Assembly: GCA_900618425.1 (NCBI GenBank)
Contig: UZAN01039531.1
Coordinates: 34,991-98,990 of the forward strand
Direction of reading: 5' to 3'
Source of the DNA: Echinostoma caproni
Taxonomy: Eukaryota > Platyhelminthes > Trematoda > Plagiorchiida > Echinostomatidae
DNA: 64,000 nt
In this document: positions 22,271 through 34,000 of the stretch, piece after piece
How the letters are laid out: each line of letters begins with the position of its first letter
Position numbering within the stretch: the stretch's first letter is position 1
Notes under the pieces: model-generated
What the model saw: only the letters and a program-made list of their open reading frames with translations
What the model was told of the DNA's origin: nothing
Database searches by the model: none
Position numbers and translations under genes: made by a program

Positions 22271-25200
22271 TGAGACTATTTGCCGCCATCATTCTGAAGT
22301 AAAAGAACAAAACAATGGGTATTCATAATTGCAATCCAAATCGGAGTGAACACTCAGGACGGATTACTTATCTGTAATTGCCCTCGTGAACAACATTGCC
22401 TTGAATAATTGGCTCAGGTTCAGTAAAATTCCGAATATGCATCAGTCACTCTGAAACGTCCATTAGTCCGTAGTCAGATGCGAACAACTTGTTCAGGAGA
22501 CCCGTTAATCCTGCCGCTTGATCTAAGTTCACTATAGTTAAAATTGTCTTGAATTGAGGAGAGAAACAGACAAGAGAGCAAGCCTGTAAAAGAACCATTT
22601 TCAAAAAGGGTAAATAAATAATGGCAACCGAGTTTTCCGTTGCTGAACTCCTAGTAATGAAGGCGGCCTTTCCAACCCATGTATTGAGCCTTAGGCAACA
22701 TCTCAAAGGTAAAAGATAAGCATTGAAATACCAGTTATTTATTTATGTTAATTGCCAGATTTAGGTAGGCGAAAGTTGTTCTTTCGATAAACTTGGTAAC
22801 TGGCCATTACAGTTATATAGGGCTTATTTGTGCTCCACCATCTGGTTTTCATAGCATCGAACTATGTACAGAGAGTATGCTATCTTTGTTTACCTGATAG
22901 TCATCTCGACTAGGTCATACATGCATTCCTCGAGGCTGTATGACAGGGTTTCTACATTCGAGACCATGGCAAAGTTATGATGCGAACGAACTGCCTCTGA
23001 TATGGCGGGTGGGGTCGACCAATGTTTATACTGTGATCACCTCGGTTGTGCATTGCTTGATCAATCCATGAGTGATTTTAAAGGAGATGAACGAGCGTGA
23101 AAAATAAAATTTTGATCAAGATTAACTCTGTACTGCGTATTGCCAGATTGCAGTTTTCGCCGACTTAGTTTTACCGTGTATCAACCGGTGGTGTGACGTT
23201 TCCTGATCCTCTCTGATAACTGCTTCATGGTTAGGCCAATATAGCTCGCTCAGGAGGAGCAAGTGAATGCGCGAAGTATTTGAATTGAATTCCTATAACT
23301 TGTAACGTTTAAAAGTGAATACATTAATCACAGGATTCCCGTGTTTTCCAAATGCTAATATAAATAGAATAATACTTTAAAATCTGTTAGAGAAATCAAA
23401 TGTAATTTCACTTTTACGTCTGAATATAGATGAGTCGTCTGCGAAGAAACGTATGATGTTGGAAATATGTTGGGTTTTATTATTTGTGATCAAGAAATTC
23501 TAGATTCTTCTAACTGAATGAATTCAAACAAAGTATGTAGTTGATATGCATTACTTCTTTCAATTCCAGGATATTGTACTGTGTATCGGAGGAAATGGTA
23601 TAAAATTCTCGTTCGTATTTCCTCACCTTTATATCTCCCTATTGCTGCTGCGACCCAAGACGGACGTCGGTTTAAGCAAGTTTGATATCAACATGAACGT
23701 CGGTGACCAGATGGTCATACATCTTCCTGGAACGCAGATAAAATTAGTACTATGGATTACAACACAGGGATTGGGCTCTTTCACGGGGTATACAAATTGT
23801 AATCAATTAAAAAATAAAATGCTGATGCAAGTCCAATGTATTCGCGATTTAGGGGAAGCAATATGAATATACCATCGAAGCAGAACGTACATTTGTACCA
23901 AGACTCACCCAGTAAATTTGCACTCACTATAAAACCTACTGTGTTCGACTGGAGGTTAACGCAAAAAGGAAATAGGAAAGATGCGTGCAATGATCTGGGA
24001 AAGATCCGTTTACGACGCTGTGCATAGACACACAAAACAAACAGTCTGACCAGATTCACGGTGGTCAAAAGGGAGGCAAGCATGCTATCTGTCTGTGAGG
24101 TCTTGTGCTTGATCCTCTTTTAGGCAGAAGATTCACACCGCTGATAAGACCAAACTGGGTCTAGACAGAACAACAACGCTTACTCAGTTTCTGTTTCACG
24201 ATTCCCTTAAAATAGACGAAACAAAATCCCCGGGCTACTGAAATAGTTCTGTCACCAATATTGAAGAACAAACGCCACTGTACTACAGTGGGTTCTGATT
24301 AGGTGCACGGGGAATGAAAATAGCGCTTTTGATCCTTAAACGTTCCCTACAATAGTTTCTAAAGCATTGTTGCCACAGGTTGAACGTTTATTTAAGTAAA
24401 CATCAGGCTTACAGCAACGGCTAAGTTGCACGAAAATTTTCTGGATGTTTCCGTTACTCAAAATCTAATGGAGCACGCAGAGTGGATTTCAACCTTCCCC
24501 GGCGTTTCTATTTTGTGAATCAATTTTGTTTATCCAAATAGTTAATTTATCAAAATGAAATATAATAATGAAAATTACTTCAACGAAAGTTGCCACCCAC
24601 AAGACAGCGCTAAATACTTCGGTTAACAAAATAAACATATGCATCAGTGTTTTAACGTTCCCCAGAGGGATTAGCTTTGGATGTATTTGTAAACGATGAG
24701 TTTCGTAAACAACTCTTGTTGTTTATCAGGTCAATTTAAGGAGAGCCATTTGAACGGATCAAATCACTTGAATCTTCACATCTACTGGAATCATTTAGGC
24801 TCATAATCTCACGACGCCCCCCTGGGCATTAAAACGTTGTATCCCTCCCGACTAAGTGTACAAATTTCCTAATCTGTTTGAAGTGGAAGCGCTAGAAATT
24901 CATTTGGCACGTATCTGTAATATTTAGAGAAATGAAGAAAGTACGCCGTTTCCCTCGGCTGATCCCATTGCGAGTTTGGTCCTCTAAAATGATAAAACTA
25001 GTGTAACCTCAGCATCCAATTTACAAAAGTGATTTTTAAATTACTTTTGATTGTGAAGCGTTCGCATAAATTTGAAAAATGCTATAGTACATCTGGTTAA
25101 TAGTTAAATACACTGAAAACCAGCACAAAAATTTTCATGTGAAAATCATTCAAGCTTATGCATCTCTGATTCGGCAGTGATGGAAGAATTTCGCGCATTT

Positions 25201-26159
25201 GGCAGTCGACTTGTCCATGTAAAAGATGCGCATCAGAACGGCGAGGATAAAATGTTATTATACATTCAGTCGTTAAAAATATAAACAATAAATCAAATAA
25301 CTATTAAATGCTCGTTAATATGAATAACAATCTACCGTTATTTTCAAAAACATAACTGCACGTGAAAATAGTTTGCTTTTTTGTAAATTACGTTGCACAA
25401 AAACAACTCACGTTCACCTTGTGGCATGTCTCTAACAGCGAACAATTTGATGTGAAAAATAGACAGACAACGAAGAAGCTAAGACCAACAAACCGAAAAA
25501 GAAACAAAAGAAACTCAGAAAAGGTAAAACGATAATAATAATTCTCTGTATCCAAAGTCACTGTTCCCGGAGCACATACAGTATTTGGTGGATTTGTAAG
25601 GATTCGGAAAAAATAAAGAAAATACGGCGAATGAGTAGGTGAGCGAAAAAAGACATATACAGTAATTCAAAAAATGGTATCAATCGGATTCCTTTTGTAA
25701 GACAGAATAATTACCAAGTTTGTGTTACTGGATAGGATGACTGCAACACTTTGTCCACAAATGAAAAAAACATCGGAGGGATATGGGAATAACTTTAAGT
25801 ATTTTGCCTTAAGGATTGAAATGAACAACAGGCACCCCACTGAGGTACATTCGAACGAAAAAGCCTACCAGAACAAAAGATCATTGGGGAGGAATTGGTT
25901 AAAATAAAGTGAGGCATACATTTACACTCGTAGAAGTTTAAAGGACTGATCATTTTATTTCAAATCAGAAGGACCATTTTCACATCGTTAATCGGTATAC
26001 GATGGTATGTGAAGATGGTCATCGTATGATCCTTCACAGCTGTCTACCAGGGAAGCAAGTGTCTGGTGCTCGTGTGATATTTGTGGTGCACTTTGCAACA
26101 TACTGACTTATGGAGCTGCCTGAGATTTTCAAATGAAAATGAGTACGTGAAATAGTTAA
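22271..26159. other. No recognisable gene; one candidate exon
   Basis: AT-rich. At 23570-23787 (+) a frame follows a good splice acceptor (polypyrimidine tract ending in TTCCAG at 23564-23569) and ends before a possible donor, GG|GTATAC. It would encode 72 residues of no family I recognise. One such match is expected by chance in a region of this size. Confidence 0.35.
25972..26020. repeat. Imperfect hairpin
   Basis: GACCATTTTCACATCGT (25972-25988) pairs with 25999-26020, which is its reverse complement apart from one base and a five-base insertion. The loop is about 10 nt. It is shorter than a usual microRNA precursor and may be chance. Confidence 0.45.
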
Positions 26160-28430
26160 TCATCTATTTTCTTGAAAAAGTGGGAAAAGTGACATTAAAT
26201 ATTGAAAATGAGTAAGCCAAGAGGCATAAATTGAGAAAGGTAGCGTTTTTAGCACACCTGTGAATGGTAGGAGGGAGCAGTAGAAAACTAACAAAACGTA
26301 GATTGATGTCGGTTGATGGAATAATTGATAAATGGTTGGATCGCGGGAGATTGAACACCAATAGAGGACACGTTTAGAGAAACGTTTCTTCAGTGACAAA
26401 GTTAAGATGACTGTATGAGTGTTTGATAGAAAATAAATGCATCCTCTTCAGCTGTAGAATTCTTACGGGGGATAAATCAATTGGGAGTAATAAATAAATT
26501 ACTTCAACATTTTTGTGTAACAAAAGAGTATTTCTTTGAGGCATTTGATCAGTCGTGTGATTGACTAAGAAACGAACAAGAGACGGACTGACAGTTTTTG
26601 CACAGGAATTTATGTTCACAGAAGAATCACAAAGCGTTCGGAGATTCAAGAAAGCTTTTACGACTTTGTCTTGAGCTCTTCATATTGAGGTGCAATGCCA
26701 GTATACCGACAACATGATTGAAAATTCCTGAAAACAAAAAACAAACCAATCGAAATCTTCTGAAACTACAATATAGGAGAGAAGTAAAACAAGTGTGAGG
26801 GAATTAAGGCGATCAGAAATGTACACAATGCACTAATCTTTAAGTACATTAGGATTGCTTGTTTGAACTGAGGGGTGATAAACCAATTATCAAACCCGCA
26901 GCAAACTTGTGAGCAAACATCAAATGGAAACACTTTGCATGTTACAGAAAAAAATCCTTGGAGACAGGATAGCACCGTGAAAATAAACTGAATCAGTGTT
27001 TGTCAATAAAATTTTTCTAGTGATTAATGAAGTACATTGAATTGTACTGAAGGTGAAATCGATAAGAACATTCAGCAGAAGGGCAAAACAAAAAAATTCT
27101 ATGTTCCGTAGGACCAGTAAAATGGTATTAACGAAATGATTCAAACAAGTTGTGCGTTCATCTTTGTCTCGTTTCTGTGCAACACAATCCGAACTATAGG
27201 TTATAACTTCAACCGTGTACAGATTCAATTCATCTGCAAACTACAAGAAATCTCGTGAGTCACATCGGTTCTCCAACTGTTTCAGCATGAAATGTTTCCA
27301 AGCTTTAAGGAGGTGGTGGGCAAGTGATTGGTTCACCAAATTTTGACTTTCAAGTGTAGGGTTCGTATGGCTCCAACGCCGCCTGTCTCCCCATCACTAT
27401 ATTTTCCCAGGCAGGCTGGTTATGGCCACAGCCCCTTTCCTGAAAGTTGATTGTACATTTTTATATTCAATAAATAAAAAAGAAGTAAAAATACAATTTT
27501 TATGCACAGGAATTTTGACAATGAGACGGAAATTTGACAGGCCTCTGACTGGGACCGGTCTCACCTAGACTATCGGAAATCATTCGCGATTAAATCACTC
27601 AATGAAACATTCAGTCTTAGGTGCTGCAAGCTCGTCAGAAAATACCGTCAGTAGAAAGAGTGCTAGTGATTCCGGGTTGATAAATATCTTGCAAGTGCCT
27701 CCATTAAGGATTTAAACAGTTCCATTCAAAGGAACAGGATCTGATTCATCCTCGGTTGCAAAACGAGGTGGGAGCAAGTAAACCTCAGGCACAACAGCGA
27801 GCTGACGCTTCATTTCTTTGAATTAGAGGAATAAGCTAAGGAGTCTAGCGTAGATTTGCGCTTAGTAAACTACATCCCACGACAACTCTCCTTACCGTAA
27901 AATGGTCCCGATGTGCATTATAATCATGCCCCAATCACAATAGTCTGGCCGTTTCCTTAGTAAAACCGAACCACTTAACGAGAGGAGATGAGAACCTATT
28001 CATTGAATATGCTTTCTACTCTGGCTATGTAATAAGTTACAATGATGGACACTCTTCTCAAGGAAAAGATTCCATAAATTTGAAGAATTCCGTTCTCAGT
28101 AAACGGAATCAAATCTTTGAGTGAAACTAAATTATCCAAGTTTAGGGTTTGAAAAGCGGGGTAAGAAAATTGATGGGGACTAGTCTCTGAGTAAACTTCA
28201 GAGGAAATTATAGTCGAGCATTGCTCTAAAATGTTAGCTGAAAACCTAAAGAAAATTCTCAGATTAATGAGAATAATGTGCAAACATACAGGCAGAAGGA
28301 TGAATAAAATTTTCCAAGTGTTACAATCGACAACATTCAAGGAAACTACAGTGAGCAGCGAAGATGTGCCTAATTGATTAAGAAGTGCTAGTTTTTGCAC
28401 AAATGTTGATTGATGGCAAACATTATTCAC
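26160..28430 (-). other. Run of hydrophobic minus-strand ORFs, unassigned
   Basis: Six frames of 60-144 codons lie close together on the minus strand, the longest at 27996-28430. Their products are rich in Leu, Phe and Ile because the minus strand is T-rich. A very good splice acceptor on the minus strand (long T-tract then TTTTCAG, exon side starting at about 26727) would lead into a short frame that ends at a stop. A multi-exon membrane-protein gene is possible, but no conserved motif supports it and base composition explains the frames just as well. Confidence 0.2.
27311..27482 (+). mobile_element. Possible SINE of a second family
   Basis: An A-box-like TGGGCAAGTGATTGG at 27317-27331, a B-box-like GGGTTCGTATGGCTCC starting at 27359 and an AT-rich tail with ATTCAATAAATAAAA near 27463-27479 suggest a short tRNA-derived retroposon. 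The region is more GC-rich than its surroundings. No hammerhead follows at the position where the other SINEs have one. The B box is imperfect, so the call is tentative. Confidence 0.4.
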
Positions 28431-30613
28431 AAAATATCAGTAAACTTCTGGCCTACCGAATACAAAATTGTAATGCACTTTGTGAAAAAAAACCCAAACC
28501 TTCGATTTAGGATTAACTCCTGTTGATGGAGACAAACGTTGTTCCAAGGATGTAGGAAAAATCCAATCTATCCTGAAAATGTTGTATCCGCAAACAGTGC
28601 CAAAATCATCCTGATTTCATGGAGGTAACCAACTTTTGAAAGGTTAAATAACCGCAGGATTTTTCTTTGTTTCTGATGTAACAAAATTTTGCATATTGTC
28701 GATTTTTCTTTGTTTGTTTGTGTTTGTTTATTTTATGTTCAAAGCTCTTTTGTAATCAGTAGATCAATTATTCAATTTGGTCTTATAGCTTCCAATCAGA
28801 CAGAAAAATTCATCATTCTACACTTCTCTCAACCGATATTCACGATGGATTATTAAGGAAAACCACTACAACAATCCTCAAGAGTTATTTCCGTTCACTC
28901 CTAAAAGATTAACGGCAAATTGGTCATGGTAGAGTTTTCTTTAGCACCAACACATGCATCCACTGATTCACAGACAGAGGTTGGCTATCCCACAATGACA
29001 AAAGCACCAGAAGACCATCTATTCCTCGTTCAATATCTGCAGGTGCATTGTAAGCAAAAGCATAGCTTATCATGAAGTTGTTTATAATGTTAACTTAGTT
29101 TCGAGTATGGACTTCAGTCATTTCTCTAAAAATTAACGATCACAGAGGCAAGTACGCCAAGCACAAGCGATTGGTTTTCCAGTGAACGGTTTGAATGAGG
29201 GTGAATAAAAATCATGGTAGTCACCCGTTACTATTCTAGAAGCTCTTCGCGTTAAGACCGATATAAATAATCAGAATTCCTGGTTTCGGCGGTAGAAAAT
29301 GCTCCTCTGGTTTGATGTGATCGTAAACAGAATGAAATTGGGTGGAAGATACATGTGAGTGAATGTGTGATTAACGAAGTTAGCCCGTCGAATCGATTCT
29401 GCACCAAACTAGTATGACCTCTTTAATGGATGTACACTAAAGTAGAACACAGAAGGTGACAGATATATGATGTTGATCTTGGGTTACTAGCTACATCGTG
29501 CTTATATTGAACAGTTAAGTTTAAAATACGCGTACAATACAGAACAACCGTATACTTCGAAAGTTACTTGATCTGTTGAAAACTTCCATATATTCCACGT
29601 TTTTTCTATTTTACAAAAATCGGAAATATCTCTTACACCTCAAATGGACCATCGTATATTTGCAAAGGAGGCTGAGTAATCAGCATATCATGTGCAACTC
29701 TTCTTAGATAATGTACTGCGCAAAGAAAAGGTAAACATATGAATGAAAACCCTCCCAAAATGTTTGCAGGAATATATCGTACGCATTTTATTAGAGTTCT
29801 GTGGGAAAATTATACTAACATAATATATCCTCATGACAATGCTTTTTAGTTCATGTCATATTTTAATTAATTCAATCAATTAACGTTCGACTTTTAATTC
29901 CGTGAAAGCACAGTAAAAAGAAACACTTCGTGACCCTGAATGTTGACTTACTTGAAATTCTATACTCTTCCCTAAGCAATCATGAACATCATCTATTGTT
30001 TGAACTTCACATTTCGATATTCGGCAAATTTGTCCAACCGACTTAACTCACGACAACGAAACTTTAAATATTCCTCATATAAACAAGACAGTTATTGTAC
30101 TTTGACGAGGAGCAAACGGGTGTGATGGTTATACTTTGATCAGTGTGCTTAGATAAGTTTTCTCAAATGTTGTTTAGCTAAAGTGTGCGTGCACTCGAAC
30201 GCGGAACAGCCAAGTTTTCAACGGTAGAAGGTATTGTCTGAAAAATTTATCATTTAACAGTCTCATTCTTCCATATATCAACACAGATGGATGAATGCTA
30301 GCGGATCGACGGATTGAAAGAAAAAAGATGAACGTGCGTTATGGACAGGAGAGAAGAGAAATTTGTCTGCACATTTGCAATGTTAAAATCTGGAGTCCAA
30401 AATATCGTGACTATGATTTTGTTTTCTATTGTCCACTCTCGTAAAATGGGCCATCTACATGAAGTAAAATCGAGCGTGGGCTTAAATGATAACCATGTGC
30501 GAGAAGATACTTACACATCGTAGATCAAATGTCTAGGAAGACGACTATGTCATTTTCTTGAAGCAAATAATTTGGTTTACATACGATATAAATGTTTGTG
30601 ATAACCAACAAAG
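28431..30613. other. No recognisable gene
   Basis: AT-rich sequence without recognisable coding, repeat or RNA features; the only frame above 60 codons (30341-30523) has no recognisable domain. Confidence 0.6.
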
Positions 30614-30614
30614 A

Positions 30615-30659
30615 GCAGTGGACAGCTGTTTCGTCCTGTTTGTGACTCGTCAATAGTGC
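30615..30659 (-). ncRNA. Type-I hammerhead ribozyme, slightly decayed
   Basis: On the minus strand: TTGACGA (30653-30647; a C-to-T change at the first core base), stem II GTC/GAC (30646-30644 with 30635-30633) with an 8-nt loop, GAAA (30632-30629), stem III ACA/TGT around GC (30629-30622), then C at 30621 completing the GTC cleavage triplet. Stem I pairs GCACT (30659-30655) with the opposite strand at 30619-30615 with one C/C mismatch, plus a mismatch at the cut site. The 8-nt stem III, ACAGCTGT, is palindromic, as in the 10 kb copy. The layout and the stem II 3' strand plus core, GGACGAAAC, closely resemble published schistosome hammerheads. The core change probably reduces or abolishes cleavage. 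Confidence 0.78.
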
Positions 30660-30679
30660 GTACTTTTTTTATCCCTGTC

Positions 30680-30736
30680 AGAACTCGAACTGCGAACGTT
30701 TGGGTTGAGACTTCAAACCCTTACCCCTGGGTTACA
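30680..30736 (-). promoter_or_regulatory. Internal RNA polymerase III promoter of the SINE
   Basis: The B box GTTCGAGTTC on the minus strand matches the GTTCGANTC core. The A-box position reads TGTAACCCAGGGG, with one or two departures from the tRNA consensus. Spacing between the boxes is about 45 nt, as in tRNA genes. Confidence 0.65.
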
Positions 30737-30781
30737 TGGTTGACGGTCATCACCTTGTGCGAATGACTCAATCAGATTTTA

Positions 30782-31016
30782 GAGTAGCAAGCTTGGATTA
30801 GCCCATTCGTTAAGAGGTACCTGGCATTCTTGATGTTCTTGGACGAAAAAGCTGTTCATAAATTTTTGTGGATTGACAAAAACATTTCTCTCACATGTAA
30901 ATGCAAGAAATTGTGGGAAATTAACGATCTTCCAAGGAGTGAAACCCACATCCAAGAACATTAAGAGTGTCTGGTGCCTCTTAACAAACGAATGGGTTAA
31001 TCATAGCTTGCTACTC
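30782..31016. repeat. Foldback (inverted-repeat) element, 235 bp
   Basis: The left arm 30782-30842 and right arm 30950-31016 are inverted copies of each other, roughly 84% alike by eye, with a four-base insertion in the right arm. Both arms begin with GAGTAGCAAGCT at the outer edge and contain CCCATTCGTT and ATGTTCTTGGA. The 107-bp centre is unpaired. This is the structure of a small non-autonomous DNA transposon or foldback element, but no target-site duplication is clear. It starts 10 bp from the head of the SINE on its left. Confidence 0.65.
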
Positions 31017-34000
31017 CAACTAGTTTAGTTGGTCAGTGAAACAATGAACAAATTTCATAACTCCATTGTTTTGAAACAAATACTGTTTTGTACGACAAAA
31101 TGCTTACAAATACCTCCCTGGACTTATTGCTTGAAGATGTGGTACCTTCCTGATTCAATCCTATGACATCACGTGACTTTTTTGACGTACCGCATTGCGT
31201 GTATGGAGAACACATTATTTGGGAACAGCATAGTTTTGAATTCACACTACCCTCACAATGAAGTATACACTGTTTTCGCAGCTCTTCCCTGGCACACTAC
31301 CACTTGTCATTGGGGCTTTGGGTCAGGTCAAGTACTACAGGAAGTCGTGCGCTGCCAGTGCTGTCTAAGGTGATGGACGTGAGTCAAGTGGTTAATTTGA
31401 TTAGCAACTGTATTCAAACTTGGTTACCACCGTTCGTGCTGGTCGATTTTCTCAATCTGAACTATCAACGCAATGAGTAAAAATACCCTCTGTCGAGAAT
31501 GTATTCATTTCAGAAGATACGTTTTTCAAGTTTCAGAATTCTTTCACAAGTAACTCAATTTGAAAGGTCAATTCCACGGTGGCCACTGACCGTTTTTAGA
31601 GTCTGCGAGGTCAATTATTGACACAAAAAGAAATTTCACTCATAGAGGTAAAGTAGCCTTTCATACGTTTTGGATAAATGCCTGTTCACATTCCTTTTCT
31701 ATAACAATATCAGAGACGATTCAGAAACCCACAAATAATCTTGGTGCTTTTCTCGGCTCCATCAGTTTTAGACTCTACCAAACAAGTCGGCTCATATCAA
31801 TTATTGATTTCAAAGCATATACGACTACAATAATTGCAAACCACTCATTATGAAAATGGTTGACAGGTAAACCTAGCCAAGTAAATTTTTAGTGGCCTCG
31901 ATCACGCCCGTATCCTGAAAGAAACCCCGAAATGTTGTCCGATTGCTTTCAAAACTATGGAAAAGATTTTGTTAGTGAAGATGTTCTCTCAAGTAAATGC
32001 ACAGAGTGGCCCCTAACCGACCTATTGTGCCTCCCGATTGACCCGTGATAGGCCAGAGATCCTCAGTTATGAAGTTTCTATTACTTTGGAGAGTATTTTG
32101 AGGCTGTCTGACTGTTTTGTCGAACACATTTATGCTTTTAAATATGTTTCTAAGACAAAGCGTCTTCATACTCTCTTAGAGAATGATATTTAGTCGCAAG
32201 TAACGACTCTGATACATATTTATTTCATCCGCCGTGTACATGCTTCCTAATATAAAGGTCACAATTTGTCATCTCCATCTTCATTTCAGGGATTTATTGA
32301 AAATGCTATTTTATCTCTCTTCGTTTTTATTATTTAAATACTCAAATGATATTCCGTATAACATGAAGTTTCTAAACTTATGCGTAAGGTTTCACTGTTG
32401 CGAACAGGTCGTTTTAACTAAGCGACAAGCAGTAAAAATATACCTCATCAAATACCCAGAAGTCAATATTTCATGTGGTATCGTTATGTTACCTGAACAT
32501 TTAATGAGGTCAACTTTCACGTTATCCGTTTGAAAGTGGTGTTTACCCTGACCCACCTAATGAAACTTATTATATTCTACGTTATCCTTCATCAATGGGT
32601 TTATGTATCGACACTTATCTTTCCAGGTCTTATTTTTAATAACGTCAAACTCACTCGTAGGTACTTCAAACACCCATATCCATGCTGTGGCACATATCGT
32701 AACGTTTATAACTTGACAGCATTTTAATGCTCAAAGTAAACATACTGCCAGACAAACCTCATTCGCTTTACTAAGATATTAGCAAATGTATCTCTACTTT
32801 TACTACTCGCCCCAACTTAAAGCATATAACAGCATGCAATACAACACACATGTCTTTTGTAATAGCAAACCTTTCACGGTTTCTTACTAATGCCCATCTT
32901 GTCACTGAAAGCCGTGAACTCAAACTTGCTGAATTCGCACAAATGTTTGTATTTGAAGTTTGTCGTCATGCTTCTGGCCTATCTCATCCCATTGTTCCCA
33001 CCGAGGGTGACTAGGTAGCAGCTGAATATTCTTACCCCAACCATGGGGTGACTTCAGACGGTTTCTTTACTTGGGTTACGTTTTTCAGAGCAAAAGGAGG
33101 AAAGTACCGATAACAATAACTGCAGATATTATTGATCCCTCTGGTTGCTAAGTTTATTATGCACAATGCTATGATGTGAAACCTCGTGTCCAAGCTTGTA
33201 ATTTGAAACCGCGTGTTTCGATCATAGATGATCACTCGTTCGCGCATTAGATGATAGCTTGATATACAAACGTCTTCAGTGTCAATTTAGCTCATATATG
33301 ACAGAAAAATGAAGAGTTTTAATACCTGGATGCATCAAAAAGTCTATATTCCTACATTTCTCTTGTACCATAGTACGTTCGTTTTGAATATTTATATGAG
33401 GAGAAATGTAAGGCACAGTTATGAACCGGAATTCGACTCGGCTATAATGCTAAACAGCAAATTACCCCCTGCTACTTCCAATCTTCCCCGTCAATCTAAA
33501 ATAAGTCTGCGTTTGTTTAGTGGTAATCAGCGACTGACTTTTATTTCTCTGAAAAAGAATTTTGCTGCTTTTACGGGAGCAGGTTCCTCATGTTCGCCAA
33601 TAAATCACATGCTTTGTTTAATGAGAATTATTGAACTATGTTTTTCTTTTTGCGATATCCATTCAGTCCGTTTCGCAATATTTGGTAAATAGCAGCAAAT
33701 TATAAGATACATGGATATAAGTAAATAACTTCTGTCAAACTGTGAAGTGAACAAGTTCTCATTTAGTGAATTAGACTAAATGAAGAGAGAGAGTAAAGCC
33801 TGTGCAGGGTTAACACAGCGCATTTACACCCTTGTGCTTCATACGATAATAGCTGAAAAAGGCTGACATCAGTTGACTCTAGCACACTATCACGGTGTGG
33901 TTGGTTAACAACCCAACCACGTTTGATGAAAAATGATGAGAACCATTTCGTAAGCATTATAAAAGCATATTGAATTGAGGAACCTGCAAGGTTGAGCTGG

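Larger units (their letters stand above)
30614..30772 (-). mobile_element. tRNA-derived SINE with hammerhead ribozyme
   Basis: Read on the minus strand from 30772 downward: a short leader with AAGGTGATGA, an A-box-like TGTAACCCAGGGG (30736-30724), a good B box GTTCGAGTTC (30690-30681), a stretch with seven A residues, and a hammerhead core (30659-30615). The distance from A box to ribozyme core is 83 nt, against 79 nt in the 10 kb SINE, and the first stem-I strand GCACT is identical in both. The tRNA-like part is more similar to the 48.1 kb copy, with which it also shares the leader. These copies therefore look like diverged branches of one hammerhead-bearing SINE group. The 3' end beyond the ribozyme is not defined. 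Confidence 0.78.

Noticed and set aside
26160..28430. Clustered minus-strand ORFs as a membrane-protein gene
   Set aside because: The strand is T-rich, which by itself gives Leu/Phe/Ile-rich frames; no conserved motif or consistent set of splice sites was found.
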